The notes beneath the pieces were generated by a model. That model was given only the letters and a program-made list of their open reading frames with translations. It was not told the origin of the DNA and searched no databases. Shown here one piece after another: positions 1 through 8,098 of a DNA stretch of 35,629 bases (position 1 is its first letter; every line of letters starts with the position of its first letter). Source of the DNA: Clostridia bacterium (GTDB lineage: Bacteria; Bacillota; Clostridia; Oscillospirales; CAG-272); NCBI GenBank assembly GCA_017522795.1, contig JAFWXZ010000057.1, positions 1-35,629 on the forward strand, read 5' to 3'. Position numbers and translations under genes: made by a program.

Positions 1-8
1 AATCTAAA

Positions 9-22
9 ACGCACTTGTGCGT
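9..22. repeat. Short perfect palindrome
   Basis: The stretch ACGCAC-TT-GTGCGT is a perfect 6-bp inverted repeat with a 2-base loop. It lies at the left edge of the window, outside any gene. I see no tail or neighbouring gene start that assigns it a role. Confidence 0.35.
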
Positions 23-54
23 CGCCAGTAACAGTTAGGGCTATGCCCGAAAAT

Positions 55-94
55 GCAATACCCCCCGTTTTACGGGGGGATATTTATTTATTGC
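55..94 (-). terminator. Probable terminator after rhaBAD
   Basis: A seven-pair GC stem, CCCCCCG (61-67) with CGGGGGG (73-79), has a 5-base loop. An outer GCAATA/TATTGC pairing (55-60 with 89-94) encloses it. It lies about 80 bp downstream of the rhaD stop codon. The minus-strand RNA continues with a U-containing but interrupted tail, so termination is plausible rather than certain. An AU-rich stretch on the other side means it could also serve a plus-strand gene to the left of the window. Confidence 0.55.
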
Positions 95-157
95 TTATCC
101 GTCGGGATCTTGTTTTTTGAAGAAAACTCTTTAGTTATCGATTAAATCATTTGCTGA

Positions 158-973
158 TCAAAGATTCAGAAAATCCCTTCTGTACTTCACACCAAAGAAT
201 TCGGCAAGGCGTACCATCTCCTCGTCCTTGATAGTATTGACGCGGGGAAGATGGGCGGTGAGCATATAGATCTGGGCCGCCTTTTCAACAGTTTCAATAA
301 GGCCGAAGGTTTCGTCCATAGTCTTGCCTGCGCCATAGATGCCGTGCATACCCCAGAGTACAAGGCGGAATTCCTTCATTTTTTCTGCGGTTGCTTCGCC
401 TATCTCGTTAGTACCGCATAGCATCCAAGGGAGAACACCAACGCCGTCGGGGAACACAACTATACACTCGGTACACATCTCCCAGAGGGTGTGGGTAAAT
501 TTCTTCTCGTCAAGCTCGTGAACGTAGTTCATTGCAAGGGTGTGAGTGGGGTGAGAGTGCATAACAACTCTGTTCTCGGGGTCAACAGAAAGACGCGCGA
601 TATGGCTCATCAGGTGCGCGGGAAGCTCGCTTGTGAATCTGCCGCCATCCCTGTAGCCCCAGAGAAGCCTTGCAGTCTTGCCGTCCTCTGCGATACGGAT
701 AATTCCGAGGTTGGTTTCGGGATCGTCATGGACGTTCTTAAAGTACTTGCCCGTACCCGTGACGATAAAAATTTTGCCGATCAGCGCCGTTGCATCAAAG
801 CCAAGGGGTATTTCGCGAATGGAGCTGTTTATATCGAGGTATTCTGCTACCTCGTTTTCTTCAAGCATATAGCTGATGTTTCCGCCGTTGCGCTCGTCCC
901 AGCCAAGACGGTACATATTGGCGCAGGTGTTTCTCATCTCTGTGACAAAGGGCGCGTTAAGTATATTTTTCAT
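158..973 (-). CDS. rhaD: Rhamnulose-1-phosphate aldolase
   Basis: This 271-residue protein is a class II zinc aldolase that splits L-rhamnulose 1-phosphate into dihydroxyacetone phosphate and L-lactaldehyde in the cytoplasm. The expected active-site residues are visible: the zinc ligands H139 and H141 in MHSH, H210 in WGMHG, and the catalytic Glu at E116 in TSELPAH. These sit within two positions of the E. coli RhaD equivalents, and the length matches the family. The start overlaps the rhaA stop by 4 bp (ATGA), so it is the last gene of a translationally coupled rhaB-rhaA-rhaD operon. No lactaldehyde reductase or oxidase gene is in the window to handle the second product. Confidence 0.95.
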   Translation of the reverse strand: MKNILNAPFVTEMRNTCANMYRLGWDERNGGNISYMLEENEVAEYLDINSSIREIPLGFDATALIGKIFIVTGTGKYFKNVHDDPETNLGIIRIAEDGKTARLLWGYRDGGRFTSELPAHLMSHIARLSVDPENRVVMHSHPTHTLAMNYVHELDEKKFTHTLWEMCTECIVVFPDGVGVLPWMLCGTNEIGEATAEKMKEFRLVLWGMHGIYGAGKTMDETFGLIETVEKAAQIYMLTAHLPRVNTIKDEEMVRLAEFFGVKYRRDFLNL

Positions 974-2208
974 CTCTTTGATAAAACCTCGCTTTCGTAT
1001 TTTCTGACCTCGCTGAGATAATTTTGCGCTACGCCCTCGCGGTCAAGAAATTCGTTCCATACGTCGCCAAATGGCATAGTTTTCATTTCCTCGGAAAGAT
1101 ACATTATGTCGGTAAAGTTGCTTTCGTCCTGGAGCTTTTTCATCTTCGCGTCAGGCTGAAGCAGAGCAAACAGGAGTGCCTTCTGCACGCTTCTCACACC
1201 CGTCACCCAAGCGGAGATTCTGTTGATTGACGCATCGAAGTAGTCGGTTGCAATAAATACTCGCTCAAGAGCGTCATTTCTTACGATCTCCTTTGCTATC
1301 TCCTTGGTCTCGTCATCAAGAATTACAACGTGGTCGGAGTCCCAGCGCACCGCGCGGGTGACGTGAAGGGCGATCTTTTCATTAAAAAGGAGCAGTGAGG
1401 AGATCTTGTCGCTAACCACCTCGGTGGGGTGATAATGTCCGTTGTCCATAAGGGGAGTAATTCCCTTGTAATCAGAGTAGGAAAGGCAGAATTCTGCCGA
1501 GCCGACCGTGTAGCTTTCAAGTCCAATGCCGAATACCTTTGATTCAAGGGTGACGTAGACCTTGCTTTTATCGTAGGGAGTATCAAGGATCTCGTCAAGA
1601 GAAGCTTTAAATCTTGCCCTTGGAGAAAGACGGTCAGCGGGAATATCCTTATATCCGTCGGGAATCCATATGTTCATTACGCAGGGGATACCCGTTTCGG
1701 TGGCAAAGTATTCCGCAATTTTAAGGCAGGCAATGCCGTGGTTTATCCAGTATTTTCTGACCTGCTCGTCGGGCGAAGAAAGGGTAAGACCGTCCTTTAC
1801 CATAGGATGAGCAAAGAAGGTCGGGTTGAAGTCGATACCCATTCCGCGCTCCTTGGCAAACGCAACCCATCTTTTGAAATGCTTTGGCTCAATTTTATCT
1901 CTGCCAACCGCTTCGCCATCGGCAAAGATGGCGTATGATGCGTGAAGGTTAAGCTTCTTCTTGCCGGGGATAAGAGAGAACGCCTTGTCGTAGTCCGCCA
2001 TAAGCTCCTCGGGTGTATTCGCCTTGCCGGGATAATTGCCTGTTGTCTGTATTCCTCCCGAGAGGGATTCGCGGCTATCAAAGCCAATTACGTCGTCACC
2101 CTGCCAACAATGTACGCTTATGTTGACATTTTTGAGGGTTTCTAACGCCTTTTCTGTGTCGATGCCATATTCGGCATACATATTTTTTGCTTCAAGATAT
2201 CTGCTCAT
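970..2208 (-). CDS. rhaA: L-rhamnose isomerase
   Basis: This 412-residue enzyme interconverts L-rhamnose and L-rhamnulose. It shows the family's metal-site stretches: TLESK (E222), LMDNGHYHPTE (about 253-263) and RWDSDHVV (about 288-295). Length is normal for RhaA (about 420). The ATG at 2208 overlaps the rhaB stop by 4 bp. Its Shine-Dalgarno sequence GGAGG lies inside the last codons of rhaB, which indicates translational coupling. Confidence 0.96.
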   Translation of the reverse strand: MSRYLEAKNMYAEYGIDTEKALETLKNVNISVHCWQGDDVIGFDSRESLSGGIQTTGNYPGKANTPEELMADYDKAFSLIPGKKKLNLHASYAIFADGEAVGRDKIEPKHFKRWVAFAKERGMGIDFNPTFFAHPMVKDGLTLSSPDEQVRKYWINHGIACLKIAEYFATETGIPCVMNIWIPDGYKDIPADRLSPRARFKASLDEILDTPYDKSKVYVTLESKVFGIGLESYTVGSAEFCLSYSDYKGITPLMDNGHYHPTEVVSDKISSLLLFNEKIALHVTRAVRWDSDHVVILDDETKEIAKEIVRNDALERVFIATDYFDASINRISAWVTGVRSVQKALLFALLQPDAKMKKLQDESNFTDIMYLSEEMKTMPFGDVWNEFLDREGVAQNYLSEVRKYESEVLSKR

Positions 2209-3503
2209 TTATCTGCCTCCATTTGTATTTTAAGATTTCCGAGGGCGGTCGCCTCAATGGGCAGAGCCACCACTCTTTTGCCTGTAAATTCCTCTGTCAG
2301 ACGGTTAAGATAGCCGTTCTTTGCGCCGCCGCCTACAATATAGATTTTTTCATATTTTCGGTTGGTATTTGCTTCAAGCTCCTCTATTGCAACTCGGTAG
2401 CTCAGAGCTAAGCTGCGATAGGCGCAGCGGAAATAATCTCCCACGCCTTCAATACCTCCCGTGGCTTTGTCAAAGGCAGCCCTCATGCTCTCCGGAGCTA
2501 AAAACTCCTCTGCGTTTGCATCAATAAAAACGTCGCATAAGCTTTTTTCTGCCATTTCAACGATTTTTCCGAAGGGTGTATCGGGGCAAAGCTCCCGCCT
2601 CAGCTCGTTAATAAGCCACATACCCATAATGTTTTTCTGATATCGGTTATAGCCTACGCCGCCCTCGTTAGAGTAGTTGGCAAGCTCACTGCCCTTATCG
2701 GTTATGGGCTTTTCGGTCTTTACGCCGAGCAGCGACCAGGTTCCCGAGGATATGTATGGGTGGTTTTCCTCCATTGGTATACCCTCAACGGCAGATCCCG
2801 TGTCGTGAGTTGCGCAGAGCATCACCCTGCAATCTCCGCCGACCTGCTCTCTTACCTGAGGAAGAAGTGTTCCGAGAACGGTTCCCGGCTGCGAAAGCCT
2901 TGGGAAAAGCCGGCTCGGATAACCGAGCGCGCCGGTAATTTTCTCGTCGAATTCACCCGTCACGGCGTTCACCATTCCCGTTGTCGTGGCGTTGGTATAT
3001 TCTCTTGCTTTTACTCCCGATAGCCTCCACATAAGGTATTCGGGAATCATAAGCATATCGGTTGATCTGTCCAAGCGGCCGTTTTTCTTGTCGTCATAAA
3101 GCTGATATATCGTATTAAAGGGCTGGAATTGACAGCCGACGCGCGAATACAGCTCGGAGAAGGGAAGTATGCCGTGCACCTCGGGGATAACCGCCTCGGT
3201 TCTGCTATCGCGGTAGGCGTAAACGGGGAAGATCTCGCGCTCTCCCTGCATAAGTACGTAGTCCACGCCCCAGGTATCTATTGAAAGGCTTTCGATTTTT
3301 GGATAAAGGCGAAATGCCTCGCGAATTCCCTCAACCACACTATTATAGAGAGCCTCGGTGTCCCAGACGAGATGACCGCCTTCCCGTTTCACTCCGTTGG
3401 GAAAACGAAAAACCTCGTTTGTCTTGATCTCTCCGCCCTCGCGCCAGCCAACGATATGTCTGCCCGAGGATGCTCCGATATCTATTGCTAAATAATATGC
3501 CAA
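2205..3503 (-). CDS. rhaB: Rhamnulokinase, TTG start
   Basis: This FGGY-family sugar kinase phosphorylates L-rhamnulose. I place the start at the TTG at 3503, because a GGAG Shine-Dalgarno sits 7 bases upstream (3511-3517) and the protein then begins (M)AYYLAIDIGASSGR, the family's N-terminal phosphate loop. A longer upstream reading frame begins before the likely promoter and is not credible. Visible motifs are SIDTWG (74-79), ATHDTGSA with the catalytic Asp at D234, SSGTWSL (252-258) and a C-terminal GGGAKN. At 432 residues it is about 40-60 shorter than typical RhaB (E. coli 489). It ends soon after the ALGNL motif, where homologues usually continue with a final helical segment. Confidence 0.93.
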   Translation of the reverse strand: MAYYLAIDIGASSGRHIVGWREGGEIKTNEVFRFPNGVKREGGHLVWDTEALYNSVVEGIREAFRLYPKIESLSIDTWGVDYVLMQGEREIFPVYAYRDSRTEAVIPEVHGILPFSELYSRVGCQFQPFNTIYQLYDDKKNGRLDRSTDMLMIPEYLMWRLSGVKAREYTNATTTGMVNAVTGEFDEKITGALGYPSRLFPRLSQPGTVLGTLLPQVREQVGGDCRVMLCATHDTGSAVEGIPMEENHPYISSGTWSLLGVKTEKPITDKGSELANYSNEGGVGYNRYQKNIMGMWLINELRRELCPDTPFGKIVEMAEKSLCDVFIDANAEEFLAPESMRAAFDKATGGIEGVGDYFRCAYRSLALSYRVAIEELEANTNRKYEKIYIVGGGAKNGYLNRLTEEFTGKRVVALPIEATALGNLKIQMEADK

Positions 3504-3518
3504 GATAAGTCTCCTTTC

Positions 3519-3534
3519 ATAGTTAACTATTGTA
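3519..3534 (-). promoter_or_regulatory. Candidate rhaB promoter -10 and palindrome
   Basis: On the minus strand a TACAAT hexamer (3529-3534) precedes rhaB but has no good -35 hexamer. That pattern suits an activator-dependent promoter. A perfect 12-bp palindrome, ATAGTTAACTAT (3519-3530), overlaps the -10 and the expected transcription start and could be an operator. Confidence 0.35.
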
Positions 3535-3563
3535 ATGATACCATATGTCGTGAAAAAATAAAA

Positions 3564-3598
3564 GAACACTATTTGTTTAAAAAAGTGTCCTTATTTGT
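3564..3598. promoter_or_regulatory. Candidate AraC-type binding sites between rhaB and the regulator
   Basis: The divergent intergenic region carries an imperfect inverted repeat, GAACACT (3564-3570) and AGTGTCC (3584-3590), separated by 13 bases. It also carries a direct repeat of TATTTGT (3570-3576 and 3592-3598) at 22-bp spacing. AraC-family activators commonly bind direct half-sites about two helical turns apart. Which of the two, if either, is the operator cannot be decided by reading. Confidence 0.35.
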
Positions 3599-3599
3599 A

Positions 3600-3628
3600 T
3601 TGATTTTTCCACCGCAATATGTTAAAAT
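3600..3628 (+). promoter_or_regulatory. Promoter of the AraC/cupin regulator
   Basis: TTGATT (3600-3605), a 17-base spacer and TAAAAT (3623-3628), with an upstream TGT making an extended -10. The predicted transcription start (about 3635) falls almost on the Shine-Dalgarno of the gene, so the 5' leader would be only about 10 bases. Confidence 0.55.
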
Positions 3629-3644
3629 AAAGCGAGGTGATATT

Positions 3645-4601
3645 ATGATAAAGCAGGAGATACTAAACGAGCTTATTCCCATAACCGAGGAGGAAAGAGC
3701 GATACTTGACGGCGCGGGCGTCGATAAAAGCATATACACTACCCACGGCGGCAGCGTTATCAGGCATAAAAAGCTGCTCTCCGACGGCAGACTTATCCGT
3801 GTGAGAGCTCATACCCGATTCGTGCATTTCCCCGAGCATACCCACGATTATATAGAGGCGGTCTATATGTGCTCAGGAGAAACAACACACATAATAAACG
3901 GCAAGGAGCTGATTCTAAAGGAGGGCGAGCTGCTATTTCTCGGGCAGAATGCGCGCCAGGAGATACTGCCCGCCGGCGAGGGCGATATTGCGGTGAATTT
4001 TATTATTCAGCCCTTGTTTTTCGACAAGACTCTTGAGATGCTCGGCGCCGAGGAAACGCCTATAAAAAGCTTTTTGCTTCGTTCTCTGCTTGACGGAGTA
4101 AATCAAGGCTATCTGCATTTTAAGGTGTCGGGAGTACTTCCTGTGCAGAATCTGATCGAAAATCTTATCTGGACACTGATACATAATACGTCTAACAAAA
4201 GAAACATTAACCAGACGACGATGGGTCTGCTCTTTATGCAGCTGTTAAACCACACCGACAGGCTTGCCTATGAGAGCCGCGAGGACAGAGCGATAATGGA
4301 GATCCTTCGCTATATTGAAGGAAATTATAAGGACGGCTCGCTTACCGAGGCGGCGAGGCTCTTGCACTATGATTTTTATTGGCTTAGCCACGAGATAAAA
4401 AACAGAACAGGCAAGACGTATACCGATCATTTGCAGGAAAAAAGGCTATCACAGGCGGCGTTTCTCCTTAAAAACACAGGGCTTTCCGTGGAAGAAATTG
4501 CCCTTGCCGTCGGCTATGAGAACAAAAGCTATTTTCATAGAATCTTTACTGCAAGATATGGCACAAGTCCTAGAAAATACAGAACCAATATAAGCGAATA
4601 A
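3645..4601 (+). CDS. AraC-family regulator with cupin domain
   Basis: This 318-residue protein has an N-terminal cupin sugar-sensing domain (HFPEHTHDYIEAVYM near 61-75) and a C-terminal double helix-turn-helix AraC domain (about 218-318, ending in YGTSPRKYR). I start it at ATG 3645, preceded by GAGGTGA. A longer frame from 3573 would add 24 residues and run through the -35 and -10 hexamers. Being divergent from rhaBAD, it is the likely rhamnose-responsive activator of that operon, in the manner of RhaR/RhaS. The ligand assignment is inferred from position only. Confidence 0.88.
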   Translation: MIKQEILNELIPITEEERAILDGAGVDKSIYTTHGGSVIRHKKLLSDGRLIRVRAHTRFVHFPEHTHDYIEAVYMCSGETTHIINGKELILKEGELLFLGQNARQEILPAGEGDIAVNFIIQPLFFDKTLEMLGAEETPIKSFLLRSLLDGVNQGYLHFKVSGVLPVQNLIENLIWTLIHNTSNKRNINQTTMGLLFMQLLNHTDRLAYESREDRAIMEILRYIEGNYKDGSLTEAARLLHYDFYWLSHEIKNRTGKTYTDHLQEKRLSQAAFLLKNTGLSVEEIALAVGYENKSYFHRIFTARYGTSPRKYRTNISE

Positions 4602-4640
4602 AAGAAAAATGACAAGCACTGTGTCTTGTCATTTTTCTTT
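4601..4640. terminator. Bidirectional terminator, perfect 16-bp stem
   Basis: A perfect 16-bp inverted repeat (4601-4616 and 4625-4640) with an 8-base loop fills the 39-base space between two convergent genes. The A-rich left arm and T-rich right arm give a U-rich tail in both directions. It therefore ends both the AraC regulator and the GH1 operon. The left arm begins inside the regulator's TAA stop codon. Confidence 0.85.
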
Positions 4641-5921
4641 TTATTTAGCATAGCTTCCGAGCAGATACAGACTCTCTTTAGGGTGTCTTGTTTGGCTGCT
4701 TCTATCAACTGCAACAAGACCGAAGGTGATAGCATAGCCCTTCTGCCACTCGAAGTTATCAAGCAGGCTCCAATGACAATATCCACGGAGCTTTATTCCG
4801 TCCTCTACGCATTTTTGAATACCGGCCATAGCGGTTTCTATAAATCGGCATCTTTCCTTATCATCGCTGGTGGCAATGCCGTTTTCAGTAACCAAAATTT
4901 CGCCTTCAAATTCCTTCGCAACAGCCCTTACCACGTTGGCAATAGCCTCGGGGTAATACTCATATTTCATTTGAGTTAGGGGGGCGTCCTTTGCAGGATC
5001 CTTCTGACCGAAGAAGCCGAACTGATAGCGAGTGTAGTTCTGAACACCGATAAAATCGTCATCCTTGATAAAGGGGAGATAGTGGCCGAACTCTCTGTAC
5101 CATTCCTTCTTCGCATGATATTTACCCCATTTGCCCGGCTGCATATCGTGGAAGCTGAGGGTAAGTCCAACCTTTGCGTGGGGGGCGTGCTTTTTTATAG
5201 CCTCCTTTGCCGCTACATGTGCTCTGGCAATAAGCAGGTCGCCCTCCTCGCTTCTTGAGGAAACAAAGGAGTTCAGCTTTTCAGTGCCAAATACCTCAAG
5301 GTTTTCGGCTTTGGCTATCTTCATATTATCTATCATATGCTGAAGATTTACGCCAACCTGTGCCTTGCCGTCCGTCTGCTTCTTTTTGCCGAAGAGCAGG
5401 TCTTTCATATATCTCTTTGCTATTGCGGCAAGCTGAAGACCCATATTTGCCTCGTTTATAGTGCAGATATAGTTCAGTTTGTTGCCGAGCCTTTCGGCTA
5501 CGACGCCACAGTATCTTGCAAAATACTTAACAGTTTCCTCGCTCTCCCAGCCACCCTTTTCGATAAGCCACTTTGGGCTTGTAAAGTGATGTAGCGTTAC
5601 GATGGGCTCAACTCCAAGAGAATAGCAAAAATCAAGCATTTTTTCGTAATGCAAAATCTCTGCTTCGTTAAACTCACCCTCGCTGGGCTCGATTCTTGCC
5701 CACTCGATAGAGAAGCGGTAGGCATTAAGTCCCGCCTCAGCAAGAAGCCTTATGTCTTCTTCGTATCTGTTGTAATGGTCAACTGCATCAAGGCTGGGCT
5801 CGAGGAAGCTTGTGGAGTGCATCTGCTCCATCGTCCAGTAGTCGCTATGTACGTTATTGCCCTCTACCTGATGGGCGGCGGTTGATGCACCGATAAGAAA
5901 GCCTTCAGGAAATCTTTTCAT
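4641..5921 (-). CDS. GH1 beta-glucosidase
   Basis: This 426-residue glycoside hydrolase family 1 enzyme has the acid/base E157 in TINEAN and the nucleophile E346 in VTENG. The HWSLLDNFEW stretch (383-392) is the form seen in beta-glucosidases acting on non-phosphorylated sugars; 6-phospho-beta-glucosidases differ there. This fits uptake by the symporter upstream in the operon rather than by a PTS. There is no signal peptide, so it is cytoplasmic. Its start overlaps the rhamnosidase stop by 17 bp and has GGAG upstream. It is the last gene of a symporter-GH78-GH1 operon and probably removes glucose after the rhamnosidase has removed rhamnose. Confidence 0.92.
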   Translation of the reverse strand: MKRFPEGFLIGASTAAHQVEGNNVHSDYWTMEQMHSTSFLEPSLDAVDHYNRYEEDIRLLAEAGLNAYRFSIEWARIEPSEGEFNEAEILHYEKMLDFCYSLGVEPIVTLHHFTSPKWLIEKGGWESEETVKYFARYCGVVAERLGNKLNYICTINEANMGLQLAAIAKRYMKDLLFGKKKQTDGKAQVGVNLQHMIDNMKIAKAENLEVFGTEKLNSFVSSRSEEGDLLIARAHVAAKEAIKKHAPHAKVGLTLSFHDMQPGKWGKYHAKKEWYREFGHYLPFIKDDDFIGVQNYTRYQFGFFGQKDPAKDAPLTQMKYEYYPEAIANVVRAVAKEFEGEILVTENGIATSDDKERCRFIETAMAGIQKCVEDGIKLRGYCHWSLLDNFEWQKGYAITFGLVAVDRSSQTRHPKESLYLLGSYAK

Positions 5922-8097
5922 TTTTTTCTCCTATCAAAAATGTATATTCTCCCGCACATTTTTCAAATTCTCTTCCGTCGGGCAAAATGATTTTCGCATC
6001 TCTATTTGTGGAAATATGCAAACTACTATTGTCATATTCTACGAAAATTCCTCTGTAATTGCCCTTGAATGAACCGATACGGGAATCAATAAATGGTTTG
6101 ATTTGCACTTTTTCAAAGCCGGGATCAAGCGGCTTTATGCCAAGTATATATTCATAATAAAACTCGCCAACGCTGCCAAAGGAATAGTGATTGAACGACA
6201 CCATATTATCGCTTGACATTTTGCTCTCATTTACGCTTCCGTCGGGAAGTAGAGCGTCCCAACGCTCCCATGTGGTAGTCGCACCACGCTCAACCTGGTA
6301 CATCCATCCGCCAAGTCTTGTGCTGAGGAGCAGGTCGAACGCAAGGCTCGTATCGCCGTTGTCTGCAAGGAGAGGCAGAATATATTCGGTGGCAAAGAAG
6401 CCGGTCTGCATACCGTCGTGCCTTAATTTTTCGGTAAGCTTATCGTATATTTTATCCCACAGCTCGCCATTCGGAACTACCATCTTCAGTGCCATAACGT
6501 ATGCACCCTGATAGTCGTCACGCATCGTTCCGTCCTTTTTAATATAAGCTTTGATATAAGCTCCTCGGGTTTTCTCAAGCTGTTCTTTGTATCGGATAGT
6601 GTCATCATTTTTTCCCAGCAGCTCGGACGCCCAGATCATAATTCGCAGATCATTAACTATGAAAGCGTTTGAAACGGGGCCGTTGTGCATTGCCATGTAT
6701 TTCACGTCTCTGCCCATTGCCAGCCAGTCGCCAAGGCTGGGAGCGATCCAAAGATCTTTCTTGCCGAAAATGCCGCCCATTTTGCTTATTTCCAGCTCAA
6801 CGAAGCTTTTCATACAGTCGTAGTATTCCCTGACGTAAGAGTCCGTGCCATAGTGGTGATAAAGCAGCTCGGGAATGATGCAAATGCAGTTTCCCCAGCC
6901 AAGCATGGACATAAAACCGACACCCTGATCACCGGGTGGTGCAGGAATGGTGGGTGCTACGTAGCCAAGCTTATTTCTATTTTGAGAATACTTGATATCA
7001 CGAAGGAATTTTGCCCAGAATTTTTCTGTATCGAAGTTGTAGGCACCGGTTTTTGCAAAGACCTGACCGTCGCCGGTGTAGCCCATACGTTCATCGCGCT
7101 GGGGGCAGTCTGTGGGAACCTCAACGTAGTTGGATTTCTGTCCCCAGACTTGATTTTTATATAGTCTGTCAACCAGAGGATTCTCGCAGGTAAAGTCACC
7201 CGTTCTATCCATATCGGAATAGATGGCGTGAGCGGTAATCAACCCCTCCTCGTACGGAACGCCCGAAAGCTCTGCATAGCGAAAGCCCATATAGGTAAAT
7301 CTGGGGCGATAAACATCATCTCCCTCGCCCTTGCGGTAGATAATTTCTGCCTTTGCCTTACGGAGATTCGCGGTATAAAGGCTGCCGTCGGAATTAAGCA
7401 TCTCACCGTGGTGCAGCCTAAGCTCACTTCCTGCCATTTTTGACGGATCAATAGAAATAATACCTGCAAAATTTTGACCGAAGTCGATTATCGTGCTATC
7501 TCCACGCACCGTTACCGATTTTATAGGCATCTTTTCACGAATGCGAACCGAGATAGTGCTTTCCTCTATGTTTTCGGGAATATGCCCCTCAAATCTTACG
7601 GGATCAAGTATCTCTGTTTCGTTTTTTTCATCATAAATCTCGCCGTCATAAAATCCTGCATAAACGTAAGGCGAGCGTTCGCCTTTTACGTTTTCGTCGC
7701 TGGAAAAACAGGTATGCGTTCCTTCATTGTCGGTTACAGTAAGCTCCCAGGAAACCGCAGGGACGCTGCCGTAGATCTGATTTTTGTTTTCAAAGGTAAA
7801 ACGTCCGGAATACCAGCCCTGACCGAGATATACCTTAAAGCTGTTTTCGCCATCCTTCAGCATATCAGTCACATCATAGCTCTGATAGTAAAGATGGTCG
7901 GGATAGTATGTAAATCCGGGAGCAAAAAGACGGTCGCCAACCTTCTTTCCGTTGATTTCCACCTCATAGACACCGAGGGCGGTTATCTTCAGCGTGGCTT
8001 TTAAAATGCCCGATGCTCGGACCGTCTGACAAAAAACCTCAACTGCCCCCTCGGCGTATGGACGAACGGTGGTTATAAAATGGTTTTTAAGGTTCAT
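5905..8097 (-). CDS. GH78 alpha-L-rhamnosidase
   Basis: This 730-residue family 78 glycoside hydrolase removes terminal alpha-L-rhamnose. The N-terminal half has the bacterial rhamnosidase beta-sandwich modules (about 30-150 and 160-300, with FGQNFAG at 206-212). The (alpha/alpha)6 barrel follows, with the catalytic-acid motif PTDCPQRDERMGYTGD (acid E336), and the likely base is E611 in TTWERW. There is no signal peptide, so it acts inside the cell. It starts one base after the symporter stop, which implies co-translation. It lacks the extra N-terminal beta domain of about 110 residues carried by the second GH78 in this window, and it is only distantly similar to it. Confidence 0.93.
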   Translation of the reverse strand: MNLKNHFITTVRPYAEGAVEVFCQTVRASGILKATLKITALGVYEVEINGKKVGDRLFAPGFTYYPDHLYYQSYDVTDMLKDGENSFKVYLGQGWYSGRFTFENKNQIYGSVPAVSWELTVTDNEGTHTCFSSDENVKGERSPYVYAGFYDGEIYDEKNETEILDPVRFEGHIPENIEESTISVRIREKMPIKSVTVRGDSTIIDFGQNFAGIISIDPSKMAGSELRLHHGEMLNSDGSLYTANLRKAKAEIIYRKGEGDDVYRPRFTYMGFRYAELSGVPYEEGLITAHAIYSDMDRTGDFTCENPLVDRLYKNQVWGQKSNYVEVPTDCPQRDERMGYTGDGQVFAKTGAYNFDTEKFWAKFLRDIKYSQNRNKLGYVAPTIPAPPGDQGVGFMSMLGWGNCICIIPELLYHHYGTDSYVREYYDCMKSFVELEISKMGGIFGKKDLWIAPSLGDWLAMGRDVKYMAMHNGPVSNAFIVNDLRIMIWASELLGKNDDTIRYKEQLEKTRGAYIKAYIKKDGTMRDDYQGAYVMALKMVVPNGELWDKIYDKLTEKLRHDGMQTGFFATEYILPLLADNGDTSLAFDLLLSTRLGGWMYQVERGATTTWERWDALLPDGSVNESKMSSDNMVSFNHYSFGSVGEFYYEYILGIKPLDPGFEKVQIKPFIDSRIGSFKGNYRGIFVEYDNSSLHISTNRDAKIILPDGREFEKCAGEYTFLIGEKNEKIS

Positions 8098-8098
8098 T

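Noticed and set aside
3504-3569. A 22-residue N-terminal extension of rhamnulokinase
   Set aside because: It would include the ribosome binding site and probable promoter. The TTG at 3503 gives the family's N-terminus.
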